Assembly: GCA_964371725.1 (NCBI GenBank)
Contig: CAYJNQ010000003.1
Coordinates: 59,629 to 123,628 of the forward strand
Source: JAAYCI01 sp964371725
GTDB lineage: Bacteria; Bacillota; Clostridia; Oscillospirales; Ruminococcaceae
Reading direction: 5' to 3'
Length of the DNA stretch: 64,000 nt
Part shown: piece after piece, positions 40,159 to 47,183 of the stretch
Numbering within the stretch: position 1 is the stretch's first letter
How the letters are laid out: every line of letters begins with the position of its first letter
The notes under the pieces: model-generated
Told to the model about the DNA's origin: nothing
Databases searched by the model: none
What the model saw: only the letters and a program-made list of their open reading frames with translations
Translations under genes and position numbers: made by a program

Positions 40159-41039
40159 ATGGAATCTTGATTGTGGACAAACCCGAAGGTTTCACCTCGT
40201 TTGATGTGGTGGCAAAAATGAGAGGGATTTGTCGCACAAAAAAAATAGGCCACAGCGGCACATTGGACCCGATGGCCACAGGCGTGTTGCCTGTGTTTAT
40301 CGGCCCTTCTGCAAAGGCAGTGGATTTGCAAGCAAGGCAGGACAAGGCCTATGAGGCAGAAATTTGCTTTGGCCTTGCCACAGATACAGGAGACATCACG
40401 GGAGAAGTGCTTCGGCACGGAAACCGAGAGGTAGACAGGGAAAAGCTGGTGGAAGCACTGGCTTTTTTTGAGGGCGAACAGGAGCAAGTGCCCCCGATGT
40501 ACTCGGCTGTGAAAGTGAACGGAAAGCCGCTGTATCGCTATGCACGAGAGGGGAAAGATGTGCAGCGCACAGCGCGCAAGGTGGTGTTCCACCGCACAGA
40601 GCTGCTGGAGCAAAGTGCAAAAGACCGCTTTCGCATTGCCGTGCACTGCTCAAAGGGCACGTACATTCGTGTTTTGGCCGAGGAGCTTGGCACAAAGCTT
40701 GGCACAGTGGCCACACTGTCGGCGCTACGCCGCACAGCGGCCGGGGTCTTCACGCTTTCGCAGGCGCATTCCTTGGAAACCATCCAAGCGGCAAAGGAGG
40801 CGGGCGAGCTGGAACGCCTTTTGTTGCCTGTGGATTTTGTGTTCGCAGAAAAGGACGCCTTGCAGGTGAATGCGCCTCAAAAAAATCGCCTTTTAAACGG
40901 TGCGCCTGTGTACGGAGTGAACCGTGCGGAAGGGGTGTATCGGCTGTATGAGGAGGGGCACTTCTTGGGTTTGGGGAAGGTGACGAAAGACGGCTGCTTA
41001 AAGGCGGAAAAGTTGTTTGTGGAGCGTGATGCAAAGTGA
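40155..41039 (+). CDS. truB: tRNA pseudouridine-55 synthase TruB
   Basis: Makes pseudouridine 55 in the tRNA T loop. The 294 residues include DKPEGFTSFDVV, KKIGHSGTLDPMATGVLPV with the catalytic aspartate, and a C-terminal PUA-like domain. It overlaps nrnA and ribF by four bases each. Confidence 0.98.
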   Translation: MNGILIVDKPEGFTSFDVVAKMRGICRTKKIGHSGTLDPMATGVLPVFIGPSAKAVDLQARQDKAYEAEICFGLATDTGDITGEVLRHGNREVDREKLVEALAFFEGEQEQVPPMYSAVKVNGKPLYRYAREGKDVQRTARKVVFHRTELLEQSAKDRFRIAVHCSKGTYIRVLAEELGTKLGTVATLSALRRTAAGVFTLSQAHSLETIQAAKEAGELERLLLPVDFVFAEKDALQVNAPQKNRLLNGAPVYGVNRAEGVYRLYEEGHFLGLGKVTKDGCLKAEKLFVERDAK

Positions 41040-41944
41040 AAGTGATAACACAGGGCGGGCTTTGCGCAGAAGAGCCAAACACAGCCCTTGCACTTGGGTA
41101 TTTTGACGGCGTGCATCTTGGGCATACGGCCGTTATCAAAACGGCGGTAGCCTATGCAAAGGAAAGGGATTTGTGCGCCGGGGTGTTCACCTTTCAGCGT
41201 GGGGCACAGCAGGGAACGCAAAAGAAAAAAATTCTCTCGTCACAGCAAAAATGGCAGGCACTGGAAACGCTTGGGGTGCAGGTTTGTTTCGAGCCCCCTT
41301 TTGAAAGCTTTCACAACCTGAGCCCAAGGGATTTTTTTGAATCGTATCTCCTTGGCCAATACAAGGCCAAGGCTTTGTTCTGTGGCGAAAATTATGGGTT
41401 TGGAAAAAAACGTGCCGGGGATACGGAACTTTTGGCGGCGCTTTGCAAGGAGTTTGGCCTGCACTTGCAGGTGCTTTCTTTGGCGCAGAAAAGCGGAACA
41501 ACAGTGAGTTCCAGCCGCATTCGCGCCTTGCTTGAACAAGGCGACATGCAAGAAGTGCACGCCCTGCTTGGCAGACCCTATGCGCTGTGCCTGCCTGTGC
41601 AGCATGGACAGGGTTTGGGCAGGCAGTTTGGGTTTCCCACCATCAACCAGCACATTCCGAATGACCGCCAAACACCGGCCTTTGGGGTGTACATCACAAG
41701 CACGCAAATAGACGGCGTGTGGTACCCGAGCGCTACGGGATACGGCACACGCCCCACATTACAGGGAGAAACACCCACCTGCGAAACCTTCATTCCGGGT
41801 TACAAGGGTGATGTGTATGGAAAAACCGTGTGTGTGCGGTTTTTTGCCCATTTGGCCGAAACACAGAAATTTGCCAACACACAAGAGCTTGCAAACGCCG
41901 TGCAAACCTGGGCAAAACAGGCACAAAAATATTTTGAAAAGTGA
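41036..41944 (+). CDS. ribF: Bifunctional riboflavin kinase/FAD synthetase
   Basis: Makes FMN and FAD from riboflavin. The 302 residues start at a GTG overlapping truB (GTGA). The adenylyltransferase domain has LALGYFDGVHLGHTAVI, and SSSRIRALLEQGD is present. The C-terminal kinase domain has GRQFGFPTINQHI. Two hairpins downstream likely terminate the operon. Confidence 0.97.
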   Translation: MKVITQGGLCAEEPNTALALGYFDGVHLGHTAVIKTAVAYAKERDLCAGVFTFQRGAQQGTQKKKILSSQQKWQALETLGVQVCFEPPFESFHNLSPRDFFESYLLGQYKAKALFCGENYGFGKKRAGDTELLAALCKEFGLHLQVLSLAQKSGTTVSSSRIRALLEQGDMQEVHALLGRPYALCLPVQHGQGLGRQFGFPTINQHIPNDRQTPAFGVYITSTQIDGVWYPSATGYGTRPTLQGETPTCETFIPGYKGDVYGKTVCVRFFAHLAETQKFANTQELANAVQTWAKQAQKYFEK

Positions 41945-42070
41945 AAGATATGGCACAAGGCGTCGCAGTTTTACAAGCTGTGGTGGGCGAAAATCTAAGA
42001 GGGGGAAGAACCCCCTGTTGATGCAGAAAAGTGCAGGGCGGCTGGGAAAGTGCCAAGTGCTAGGAGGCAA

Positions 42071-42120
42071 AAAATGCCGCAAAGGTGCATATAGTTGATA
42101 TGTAACTGTCGCGGCATTTT
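42071..42120 (+). terminator. Hairpin after ribF, candidate terminator
   Basis: AAAATGCCGC and GCGGCATTTT form a perfect 10-bp stem around a 30-base loop. The loop contains a nested CATAT/ATATG stem. Confidence 0.5.
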
Positions 42121-42157
42121 GCAGTTTGACGACGCAATGGGTGCTTTATTGACGGCC

Positions 42158-42195
42158 TGAAGCCGACAGAGCCATGCTCTGTCGGCTTCTTTCTC
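42158..42195 (+). terminator. Candidate terminator of the rimP-ribF operon
   Basis: GAAGCCGACAGAG and CTCTGTCGGCTTC form a perfect 13-bp stem with a 5-base loop, followed by TTTCTCC on the plus strand. Confidence 0.65.
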
Positions 42196-42371
42196 CTATG
42201 AATAAAACCGTGTTTCCGGGGGGTAAGCTTTCCGAAAATAGGCTTCGCGCCCTGTCGGCTTTTGTTATACCTGCTCTTTTGAAAAAAGTTTGTCCACTTT
42301 TTCAAAGTGGTGGGGTTTAGGGCGGCACGCAAGGGTTTCACCGGTATCCGCCCTAAAAAAACAAGGACAAT

Positions 42372-42848
42372 TTATGGCTTTGAAGATAGCTCGTCTGCGG
42401 TTTCGATGTTTTGTGCATCCCGCAGCGTGCAAGCAGCGGCATAGCGCTCGGCCTGCACGCTGTCTAAGCGGCTTGGGTCTAACTCCGAAAGCAATGCGGC
42501 AGCCTCAGGGAAACGCTGTAATTTTTGCAGCAACTCCGCGCGTATGAGATGATTTTCGCATTTGTGCTTGCGAGACAAGAGCCGATAACCAAAACCGGAA
42601 GCCTCCTGCTCTTCTTTTTCCAAAAAAGGACTGGCCTCCGGCTCTTTTTCAAAGGCGAGTTTACGCCGATACAGCCGCTCGGCATAGGCGCTGTCGTAGT
42701 TGAACCGGGCAATGAAATAGACAATGGGTGCTTGCAACAAGAGCGATGCCAATAAAAGCACAGGTGCCCAAGGGGAAAGAAACGAGAGCAGAACGGCCAA
42801 AGCCACAAAGAGAAGAAGCAGTGGAAGCAGAAACAAAAAAATACGCAT
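42372..42848 (-). CDS. Small membrane protein with cytoplasmic helical tail
   Basis: Unrecognised 158-residue protein. Residues 1-50 contain two strongly hydrophobic helices (IFLFLLPLLLLFVALAVLL and APVLLLASLLLQAPIVYFIA). The rest is charged and helical, resembling one TPR-like pair (LIRAELLQKLQRFPEAAALL). The ATG at 42848 has AAGGAG five bases upstream. It lies downstream of the glycosyltransferase gene, separated by three hairpins, so it is probably transcribed on its own. Confidence 0.75.
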   Translation of the reverse strand: MRIFLFLLPLLLLFVALAVLLSFLSPWAPVLLLASLLLQAPIVYFIARFNYDSAYAERLYRRKLAFEKEPEASPFLEKEEQEASGFGYRLLSRKHKCENHLIRAELLQKLQRFPEAAALLSELDPSRLDSVQAERYAAACTLRDAQNIETADELSSKP

Positions 42849-42941
42849 GAGCACTCCTTGTTGGCCATGCCTTTTATCTGAAAACCGAATGATGTGTTTA
42901 AGGCAGGCAATATTTTACTCTAATGCCCACTGAACAAGCAG

Positions 42942-42977
42942 AAAATGACATATACAGGATTTAAAATGTCATTTTTT
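42942..42977. terminator. Hairpin 3 downstream of the glycosyltransferase gene
   Basis: AAAATGACAT and ATGTCATTTT (42942-42951, 42966-42975) form a perfect 10-bp stem; T-rich on the plus-strand side. Confidence 0.5.
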
Positions 42978-42983
42978 GTTTGG

Positions 42984-43031
42984 AAAAGTGCAAGGTTTTT
43001 TCCGTTTTTCACATAAAAACCTTGCACTTTT
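42984..43031 (-). terminator. Strong terminator-like hairpin after the glycosyltransferase gene
   Basis: A perfect 17-bp stem (AAAAGTGCAAGGTTTTT, 42984-43000 and 43015-43031) with a 14-base loop. T residues end both arms, so it could work in either direction. Confidence 0.7.
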
Positions 43032-43069
43032 GTTTTCGCCTTTTTATTTAGAGGGCGAAACACAGTGGG

Positions 43070-43100
43070 GCTGAATAAACTCTGCAGGGGTTTATTCAGC
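43070..43100 (-). terminator. Hairpin 1 just after the glycosyltransferase stop
   Basis: GCTGAATAAAC and GTTTATTCAGC form a perfect 11-bp stem with a 9-base loop, six bases beyond the stop codon. No T-run follows, so it may protect the mRNA 3' end rather than terminate. Confidence 0.45.
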
Positions 43101-43105
43101 AGGCA

Positions 43106-44137
43106 TTACTCTATATTTAAGCTGTCCGGGTTCCAGTTTTCGGCCTGTGTTTTATAAAATTCGGCCTGCTGTGTATCGCCGACAAGGCGGAAACACTCCG
43201 AAAGCCCCGAAAGTGGAATTTTTCCCACAGAGGCGGCCAAAAGCTCGGGCTGTGCGCCGGATAGGGCGGCCGAATACCAGTCGGACGCTTGGCGGTATTC
43301 GCCCTCGGCCAAGAAATAATGCCCAAGCGCACAGCAAATTTCCGCCGGTGGCTGGCCCACCAAATCGGGCGCGGCATAGCGCAAAAGCTGCTCACCGTTT
43401 TGCAACAGCGCCGCGCCGAAAGAGAGCACACAGCTCGCCCGGCGCAGGGCCTCGCCCGATTTGTTTAAATCGCCGTGCACCTTTTTGAAATAGGGGTGGG
43501 CGGCTTTAAAATCCTCGGGCGTGCCGCAAAGAAGCAACTCGCGCGCATACATCATTTCAAGGCGGCCGGAAAGTGTATGCCCCTGCCCAACAAGCCGTGC
43601 CAAAAGGGAGAGATCCCGTGCGCCGTGTTCGCCCTCCGGGTGGTGGTGGATAGCCACATTGCTGCGGTAGACAATGGGGTCGGTGCGCAGCACCTCATGG
43701 ATGGGGTCTGCAAACTGGAAGGGGCGCAGGCGGCGAAACAGCTTGGGGCGATATTCCCGGCTGAAGTTGGCCGTGGTGGAATGGGAAAGCTGGGTGTCGT
43801 AGGCCATTTCCACCACTTCCACCTCGGGCAAAAGCACCTGCTTCAACTGCAAAAAAAGAGCACGGTTTTCCTCGTCTATCACTTCGTCGGCATCGGCAAC
43901 ATAGATGTACTCGCACTGTGCCTTGGAAAGAGAAAAATTACGGGCGGCGGAGAAATCGTCCACCCATTCGAAATCGTAAACCCGGCTTGTGTAACGCCTT
44001 GCAATCTCCTTGGTGGCATCGTTCGAGCCGGTGTCCACCACAATGAGTTCGTCATACAAACCGGCCATAGAATCCAAACAACGCGCAAGCACGGCCTCCT
44101 CGTTGAGAACAATCATACACACACTGATGCTTATCAT
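43106..44137 (-). CDS. Family 2 glycosyltransferase with C-terminal TPR-like region
   Basis: GT-A-fold glycosyltransferase of 343 residues, SunS/TPR-type. MISISVCMIVLNEEAVLARCLDS starts the nucleotide-sugar domain. IVVDTGSNDATKEIA and the YIYVADADEVID DxD motif follow. The C-terminal 130 residues resemble helical repeats (LGHYFLAEGEYRQASDWYSAAL). The ATG at 44137 has GGAGG upstream. The frame to 44242 is discarded. A role in protein or peptide glycosylation is possible, and flagellin modification is conceivable in a motile cell (inference). Confidence 0.92.
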   Translation of the reverse strand: MISISVCMIVLNEEAVLARCLDSMAGLYDELIVVDTGSNDATKEIARRYTSRVYDFEWVDDFSAARNFSLSKAQCEYIYVADADEVIDEENRALFLQLKQVLLPEVEVVEMAYDTQLSHSTTANFSREYRPKLFRRLRPFQFADPIHEVLRTDPIVYRSNVAIHHHPEGEHGARDLSLLARLVGQGHTLSGRLEMMYARELLLCGTPEDFKAAHPYFKKVHGDLNKSGEALRRASCVLSFGAALLQNGEQLLRYAAPDLVGQPPAEICCALGHYFLAEGEYRQASDWYSAALSGAQPELLAASVGKIPLSGLSECFRLVGDTQQAEFYKTQAENWNPDSLNIE

Positions 44138-44480
44138 GCAGGTTCCTCCCCTTTGGGCAATTGGATGGTGTGTCCTTTCGTAAGTGTAGCACAAGCACGC
44201 TTTTGGATGCAAGCAAAGAATGAAGCGACCGTGCTGTGCCAAAACATATTGAAGCAGACGACAAAGTCGATTTCACAAAAAGGCGCCTCCATCCACACCG
44301 TATCACCAATTTTTCCCTGATTTTTTGCAAGGCCGATATTTGCCAACAGCTCCATACCGTTTGCACATGGCGAGACAAGGTGCACAGATGGGATGCGGCG
44401 CAAAACCCGGAAATTCATGCATATTTGCTAAAATTTTCAATCATTTTAAAAATATATAGGAAAAAAATACGGATTTGCAG
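44138..44480. other. Gene-poor intergenic region
   Basis: Apart from the glycosyltransferase promoter (44183-44212), this stretch has no supported gene. A 94-codon minus-strand frame (44134-44418) lacks a ribosome binding site. 44400-44470 is very AT-rich. Confidence 0.5.
44183..44212 (-). promoter_or_regulatory. Promoter of the glycosyltransferase gene
   Basis: On the minus strand TTGCAT, 18 bases, TACACT, with TGC before the -10. It is closely similar to the selC promoter. Confidence 0.6.
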
Positions 44481-44509
44481 TTGACAAGAGCTTCCGATAC
44501 AGATACAAT
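44481..44509 (+). promoter_or_regulatory. Promoter of the zinc-ribbon gene
   Basis: Consensus TTGACA, 17 bases, TACAAT, about 130 bp before the start codon. Confidence 0.7.
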
Positions 44510-44641
44510 GGGTTCAATCCCTTTTTTTACCGTGCAACGGGCAATTGCTTCTGTAAACGGGAATGGCTGCATTTTATTTTGTGCAGAACAATGGCCGTGT
44601 TATGTAAAAAAAGGGGAAAACCATTCCGGAGGAGAATCAGC

Positions 44642-44929
44642 ATGTACGAGGACAAAAGTTTGTTGTGCAAGGATTGCGGGCAGGAGTTCGTTTTCACAAC
44701 GGGGGAGCAAGAGTTTTATGCCAGTCGTGGTTTTGAAAATGAGCCACAACGCTGCAAAACTTGCCGTGACGCGCGAAAAGAGTCGGGACGCTCGAGCAGA
44801 GAGATGCACACGGCCACCTGTGCCCAATGTGGGCAGGAAGCCCGTGTTCCTTTTCAGCCCAGAGAAGATAGGCCCGTTTATTGCAGCGGTTGCTTTGCTT
44901 CCATGAAAGAAAATGCATCGGCCTATTAA
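44642..44929 (+). CDS. Zinc-ribbon domain protein
   Basis: A 95-residue protein with two CxxC pairs in the first half (LLCKDCGQEF...QRCKTCRDARK). A second ribbon in the C-terminal half has two more pairs (CAQCGQEARVPFQP...PVYCSGCF). This matches a widespread Firmicute family with a conserved start, YEDKSLLCKDCGQEFVFTTG, and unknown function. The ATG at 44642 has CCGGAGGAG upstream; the longer frame to 44579 is discarded. Confidence 0.92.
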   Translation: MYEDKSLLCKDCGQEFVFTTGEQEFYASRGFENEPQRCKTCRDARKESGRSSREMHTATCAQCGQEARVPFQPREDRPVYCSGCFASMKENASAY

Positions 44930-44951
44930 AAAACCACAAAAAACCAAAAAC

Positions 44952-44983
44952 AACCACCGATTTCCCCGGGGAAGTCGGTGGTT
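44952..44983. terminator. Bidirectional terminator between the zinc-ribbon gene and selD
   Basis: AACCACCGATTTCC pairs with GGAAGTCGGTGGTT with a single G-T pair. T-rich DNA lies on the plus side. It lies between two convergent genes. Confidence 0.65.
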
Positions 44984-45012
44984 TCTGTTTGATAGGCACA
45001 GGGGCCTGTCTT

Positions 45013-46089
45013 TTATAGGTTGTCAAACGGGAAAGCGGTGGATGCAACGGTGTTTTCCACAGAGACAAGGGGTTTTGTTCCCTTTTGGATGAAACCGATG
45101 ACCTGCGCATTTGCAGGGCTGTTTTCAAGTAGACGAAGCAGTGCTCCCGCCTTTTCGCGCGGTAGGCTCATGAGCATGCCGCCGGAGGTTTGCGGGTCGA
45201 ACAGAACATCCTGCATGGCCAGGGGAATGTCGTTTGCAAAATGAATGTGCCGGCCGAAGTGTTCACGGTTTGTATAGGTGTTTTTGGGAATGATGCCCTC
45301 CTCGGCCAAAGCAAAAACGCCCGGAAGCAAGGCGATGCGCGAAGCATCGAGCACGGCGCAAGTTTCACCTCCTTGCAGCATCTCGCACAAATGCCCCAAA
45401 AGCCCGAAACCGGTGATGTCGGTGCAGGCGGAAAGCCCCACGGCACGCCCGGCCTCATAGGCGGCTTTGTTCAAAGAGGCCATGTGGGAAACGGCTGTGT
45501 CGTAGTGGTCTTTTTGCATGAGATTTGCCTTTGCGGCCGTTGTGGCAATGCCACTGCCCAAGGCTTTTGTAAGCACCAATACATCACCGTCTACAGCGCC
45601 GCGGTTGGCCCATATTTCATTGGGATGTGCAAACCCGGTGACAGAGAGGCCGTATTTTGGGGTTTCGTCCTCAATGCTGTGGCCGCCGGCAATCACGGCA
45701 CCGGCCTCGTGCACTTTGGCATAGCCGCCGGCCAAGATGTCTCGCAACACCGAATTTGGCAGGCAACTTGGAAAACAGACAAGGTTCAAAGCCACGCGCG
45801 GCTGTGCCCCCATGGCATATAGGTCAGACAGGGCATTGGCCGCGGCAATTTGCCCGTATAGAAAAGCGTCGTCCACCATGGGCGGAAAAAAATCCACCGT
45901 TTGCACGGCCGCCAAATCGTCTCGCAGGCGATACACGCAGGCATCGTCGCTGGTGTTATAGCCCACAAGCAGGTTTTCATCTGCCGTGTTCGGAAGCCCT
46001 GCTAAAATCTCAGAAAGGACACCCGGTCCTATTTTGGCGCCTCAACCGGCGGCGCTTGTCATTTCTGTTAGGCGTTTTGCTTCGGCCAT
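45013..46089 (-). CDS. selD: Selenophosphate synthetase SelD, itself a selenoprotein (Sec16)
   Basis: Makes selenophosphate, the selenium donor for Sec, from selenide and ATP. Reading through the TGA at 46042-46044 gives 358 residues. The active-site loop is TSAAG-Sec-GAKIGPG, with Sec16 in place of the catalytic cysteine of other SelDs. The GYNTSDDACVY and TDITGFGLLGHL motifs follow. The ATG at 46089 has GGGGG eight bases upstream. A short hairpin (AGGAC, loop CGGGT, GTCCT; 46016-46030) lies 11 bases after the TGA and could be the SECIS. Callers that treat TGA as stop would give only residues 41-358 or so. Confidence 0.95.
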
Positions 46090-46143
46090 ATGCCGGGCCC
46101 CCCTTCTTTTGCAATTCGGCAACACAACTTTTGGTGTGCCGCC

Positions 46144-46172
46144 TTGCCTTCTCTTTTAAAATTCTGTATGAT
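46144..46172 (+). promoter_or_regulatory. Promoter of the LysR regulator gene
   Basis: TTGCCT, 17 bases, TATGAT on the plus strand, lying back to back with the selD promoter. Confidence 0.55.
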
Positions 46173-46175
46173 ACC

Positions 46176-46204
46176 AGTATAGCCCATCTCTTTTGTTTTC
46201 ACAA
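46176..46204 (-). promoter_or_regulatory. Promoter of selD
   Basis: On the minus strand TTGTGA, 17 bases, TATACT. Its -10 is three bases from the -10 of the divergent lysR promoter, so one regulator bound here could control both. Confidence 0.6.
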
Positions 46205-46231
46205 GAAGATGGAAGGACAAAGAGGTGCCAT

Positions 46232-47134
46232 TTGGATTTCAAACAACTGGAAGTATTTGCACAGGTGATGACTTTGGGCAATTTTTCCAAAGCGGCAGAG
46301 GTGTTGCATCTTACCCAGCCCACGGTGAGTGCACACATTCGCAGCTTGGAAACAGAGCTGAACACAGAGCTGTTTGTGCGAACACCGCGCGGCGCAACGG
46401 CCACCGAAGCGGGAAAAAAACTGTATAGCTACGCTTTTGAGATGCTGGCTTTGCGCGAGCGTGCGCTTTGTGCATGCAAAAAACAGGAAAATGCTTTAAG
46501 TGCAGAGCTTTCTGTGGTGGCCTCCTCTGTACCTTATCAATACCTGTTGCCGTCGGCCATGTCGGCCTTTTGCGAGAGCCATCCACAGGCGCGCTTTCGG
46601 CTGTTGCGGCGAGACAGCGCCGCCGTGGAGCAGGCGCTTTTGGCCGGTGAGGCGGAACTGGGGTTGTGTGGCACCTGCACGGGAAAATCGGCGCTTTTGT
46701 ATACCGAGCTTTGCCGCGACGAGTTGGTGCTGATTACGCCGCCTACCCCGCCTTACGCAAAACGGGAAAACCGCCCGTTTACGGCTTCAGAGCTTGCACA
46801 GCTACCCTATATCCTGCGCGAGAGCGGCAGTGGCACACGCCGCGAGGGCGAGGTGTATTTGAAAAATTGGGGCATCGAACCCGGCGTGCTCAAAGTGGTG
46901 GCCAAGATGGACAACCCCGATGCTGTGAAAAATGCCGTGAGCCGGGGGCTTGGGGTGTCGATTGTATCGCGCCTGTCGGCCAAAGATTTCGAGGAAATGG
47001 GGGTTTTGTTGTCGTTTCAGCTTGGGCAAGAAGCCATCTCGCGCCCCCTCTATCTTGTGCGCCACCAAAAGCGCGCCTTGTCTGTTTTGGCAAAACGTTT
47101 CGAAAAACACCTTTTGCGAAATTATATTCGCTAG
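46232..47134 (+). CDS. LysR-family regulator next to selD
   Basis: LysR-type transcription factor of 300 residues. The winged helix-turn-helix (LDFKQLEVFAQVMTLGNFSKAAEVLHLTQP, written in two parts in family models) is at residues 1-60, with a substrate-binding domain from about 90. The start is a TTG at 46232 with AGAGGTG upstream; the frame to 46193 runs over the promoter. Divergent placement against selD matches the selenium-metabolism-associated LysR group seen in Sec-using Firmicutes. The ligand is unknown. Confidence 0.9.
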   Translation: MDFKQLEVFAQVMTLGNFSKAAEVLHLTQPTVSAHIRSLETELNTELFVRTPRGATATEAGKKLYSYAFEMLALRERALCACKKQENALSAELSVVASSVPYQYLLPSAMSAFCESHPQARFRLLRRDSAAVEQALLAGEAELGLCGTCTGKSALLYTELCRDELVLITPPTPPYAKRENRPFTASELAQLPYILRESGSGTRREGEVYLKNWGIEPGVLKVVAKMDNPDAVKNAVSRGLGVSIVSRLSAKDFEEMGVLLSFQLGQEAISRPLYLVRHQKRALSVLAKRFEKHLLRNYIR

Positions 47135-47183
47135 GGTTGGCACAAGGGTTCAATCATCTTGTTTGAGCCCATGTAAACACGCG

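Larger units (their letters stand above)
41945..42371. other. 427-bp structured non-coding region
   Basis: No credible gene on either strand. It contains the two plus-strand hairpins listed separately. It also has an inverted repeat at about 42295-42311 (CCACTTT/AAAGTGG). A wide-loop stem, TTAGGGCGG/CCGCCCTAA, lies near 42318-42357. The word CTGTCGGCTT occurs twice (about 42177 and 42251). I do not recognise a known RNA. Confidence 0.6.

Noticed and set aside
44134..44418. 94-codon minus-strand frame upstream of the glycosyltransferase gene
   Set aside because: No ribosome binding site, covers the likely promoter at 44183-44212, and overlaps the next start.
46042..46044. Premature stop making selD a pseudogene
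   Set aside because: The TGA sits exactly at the SelD catalytic Cys/Sec position, the frame is open on both sides, and the Sec machinery is present.
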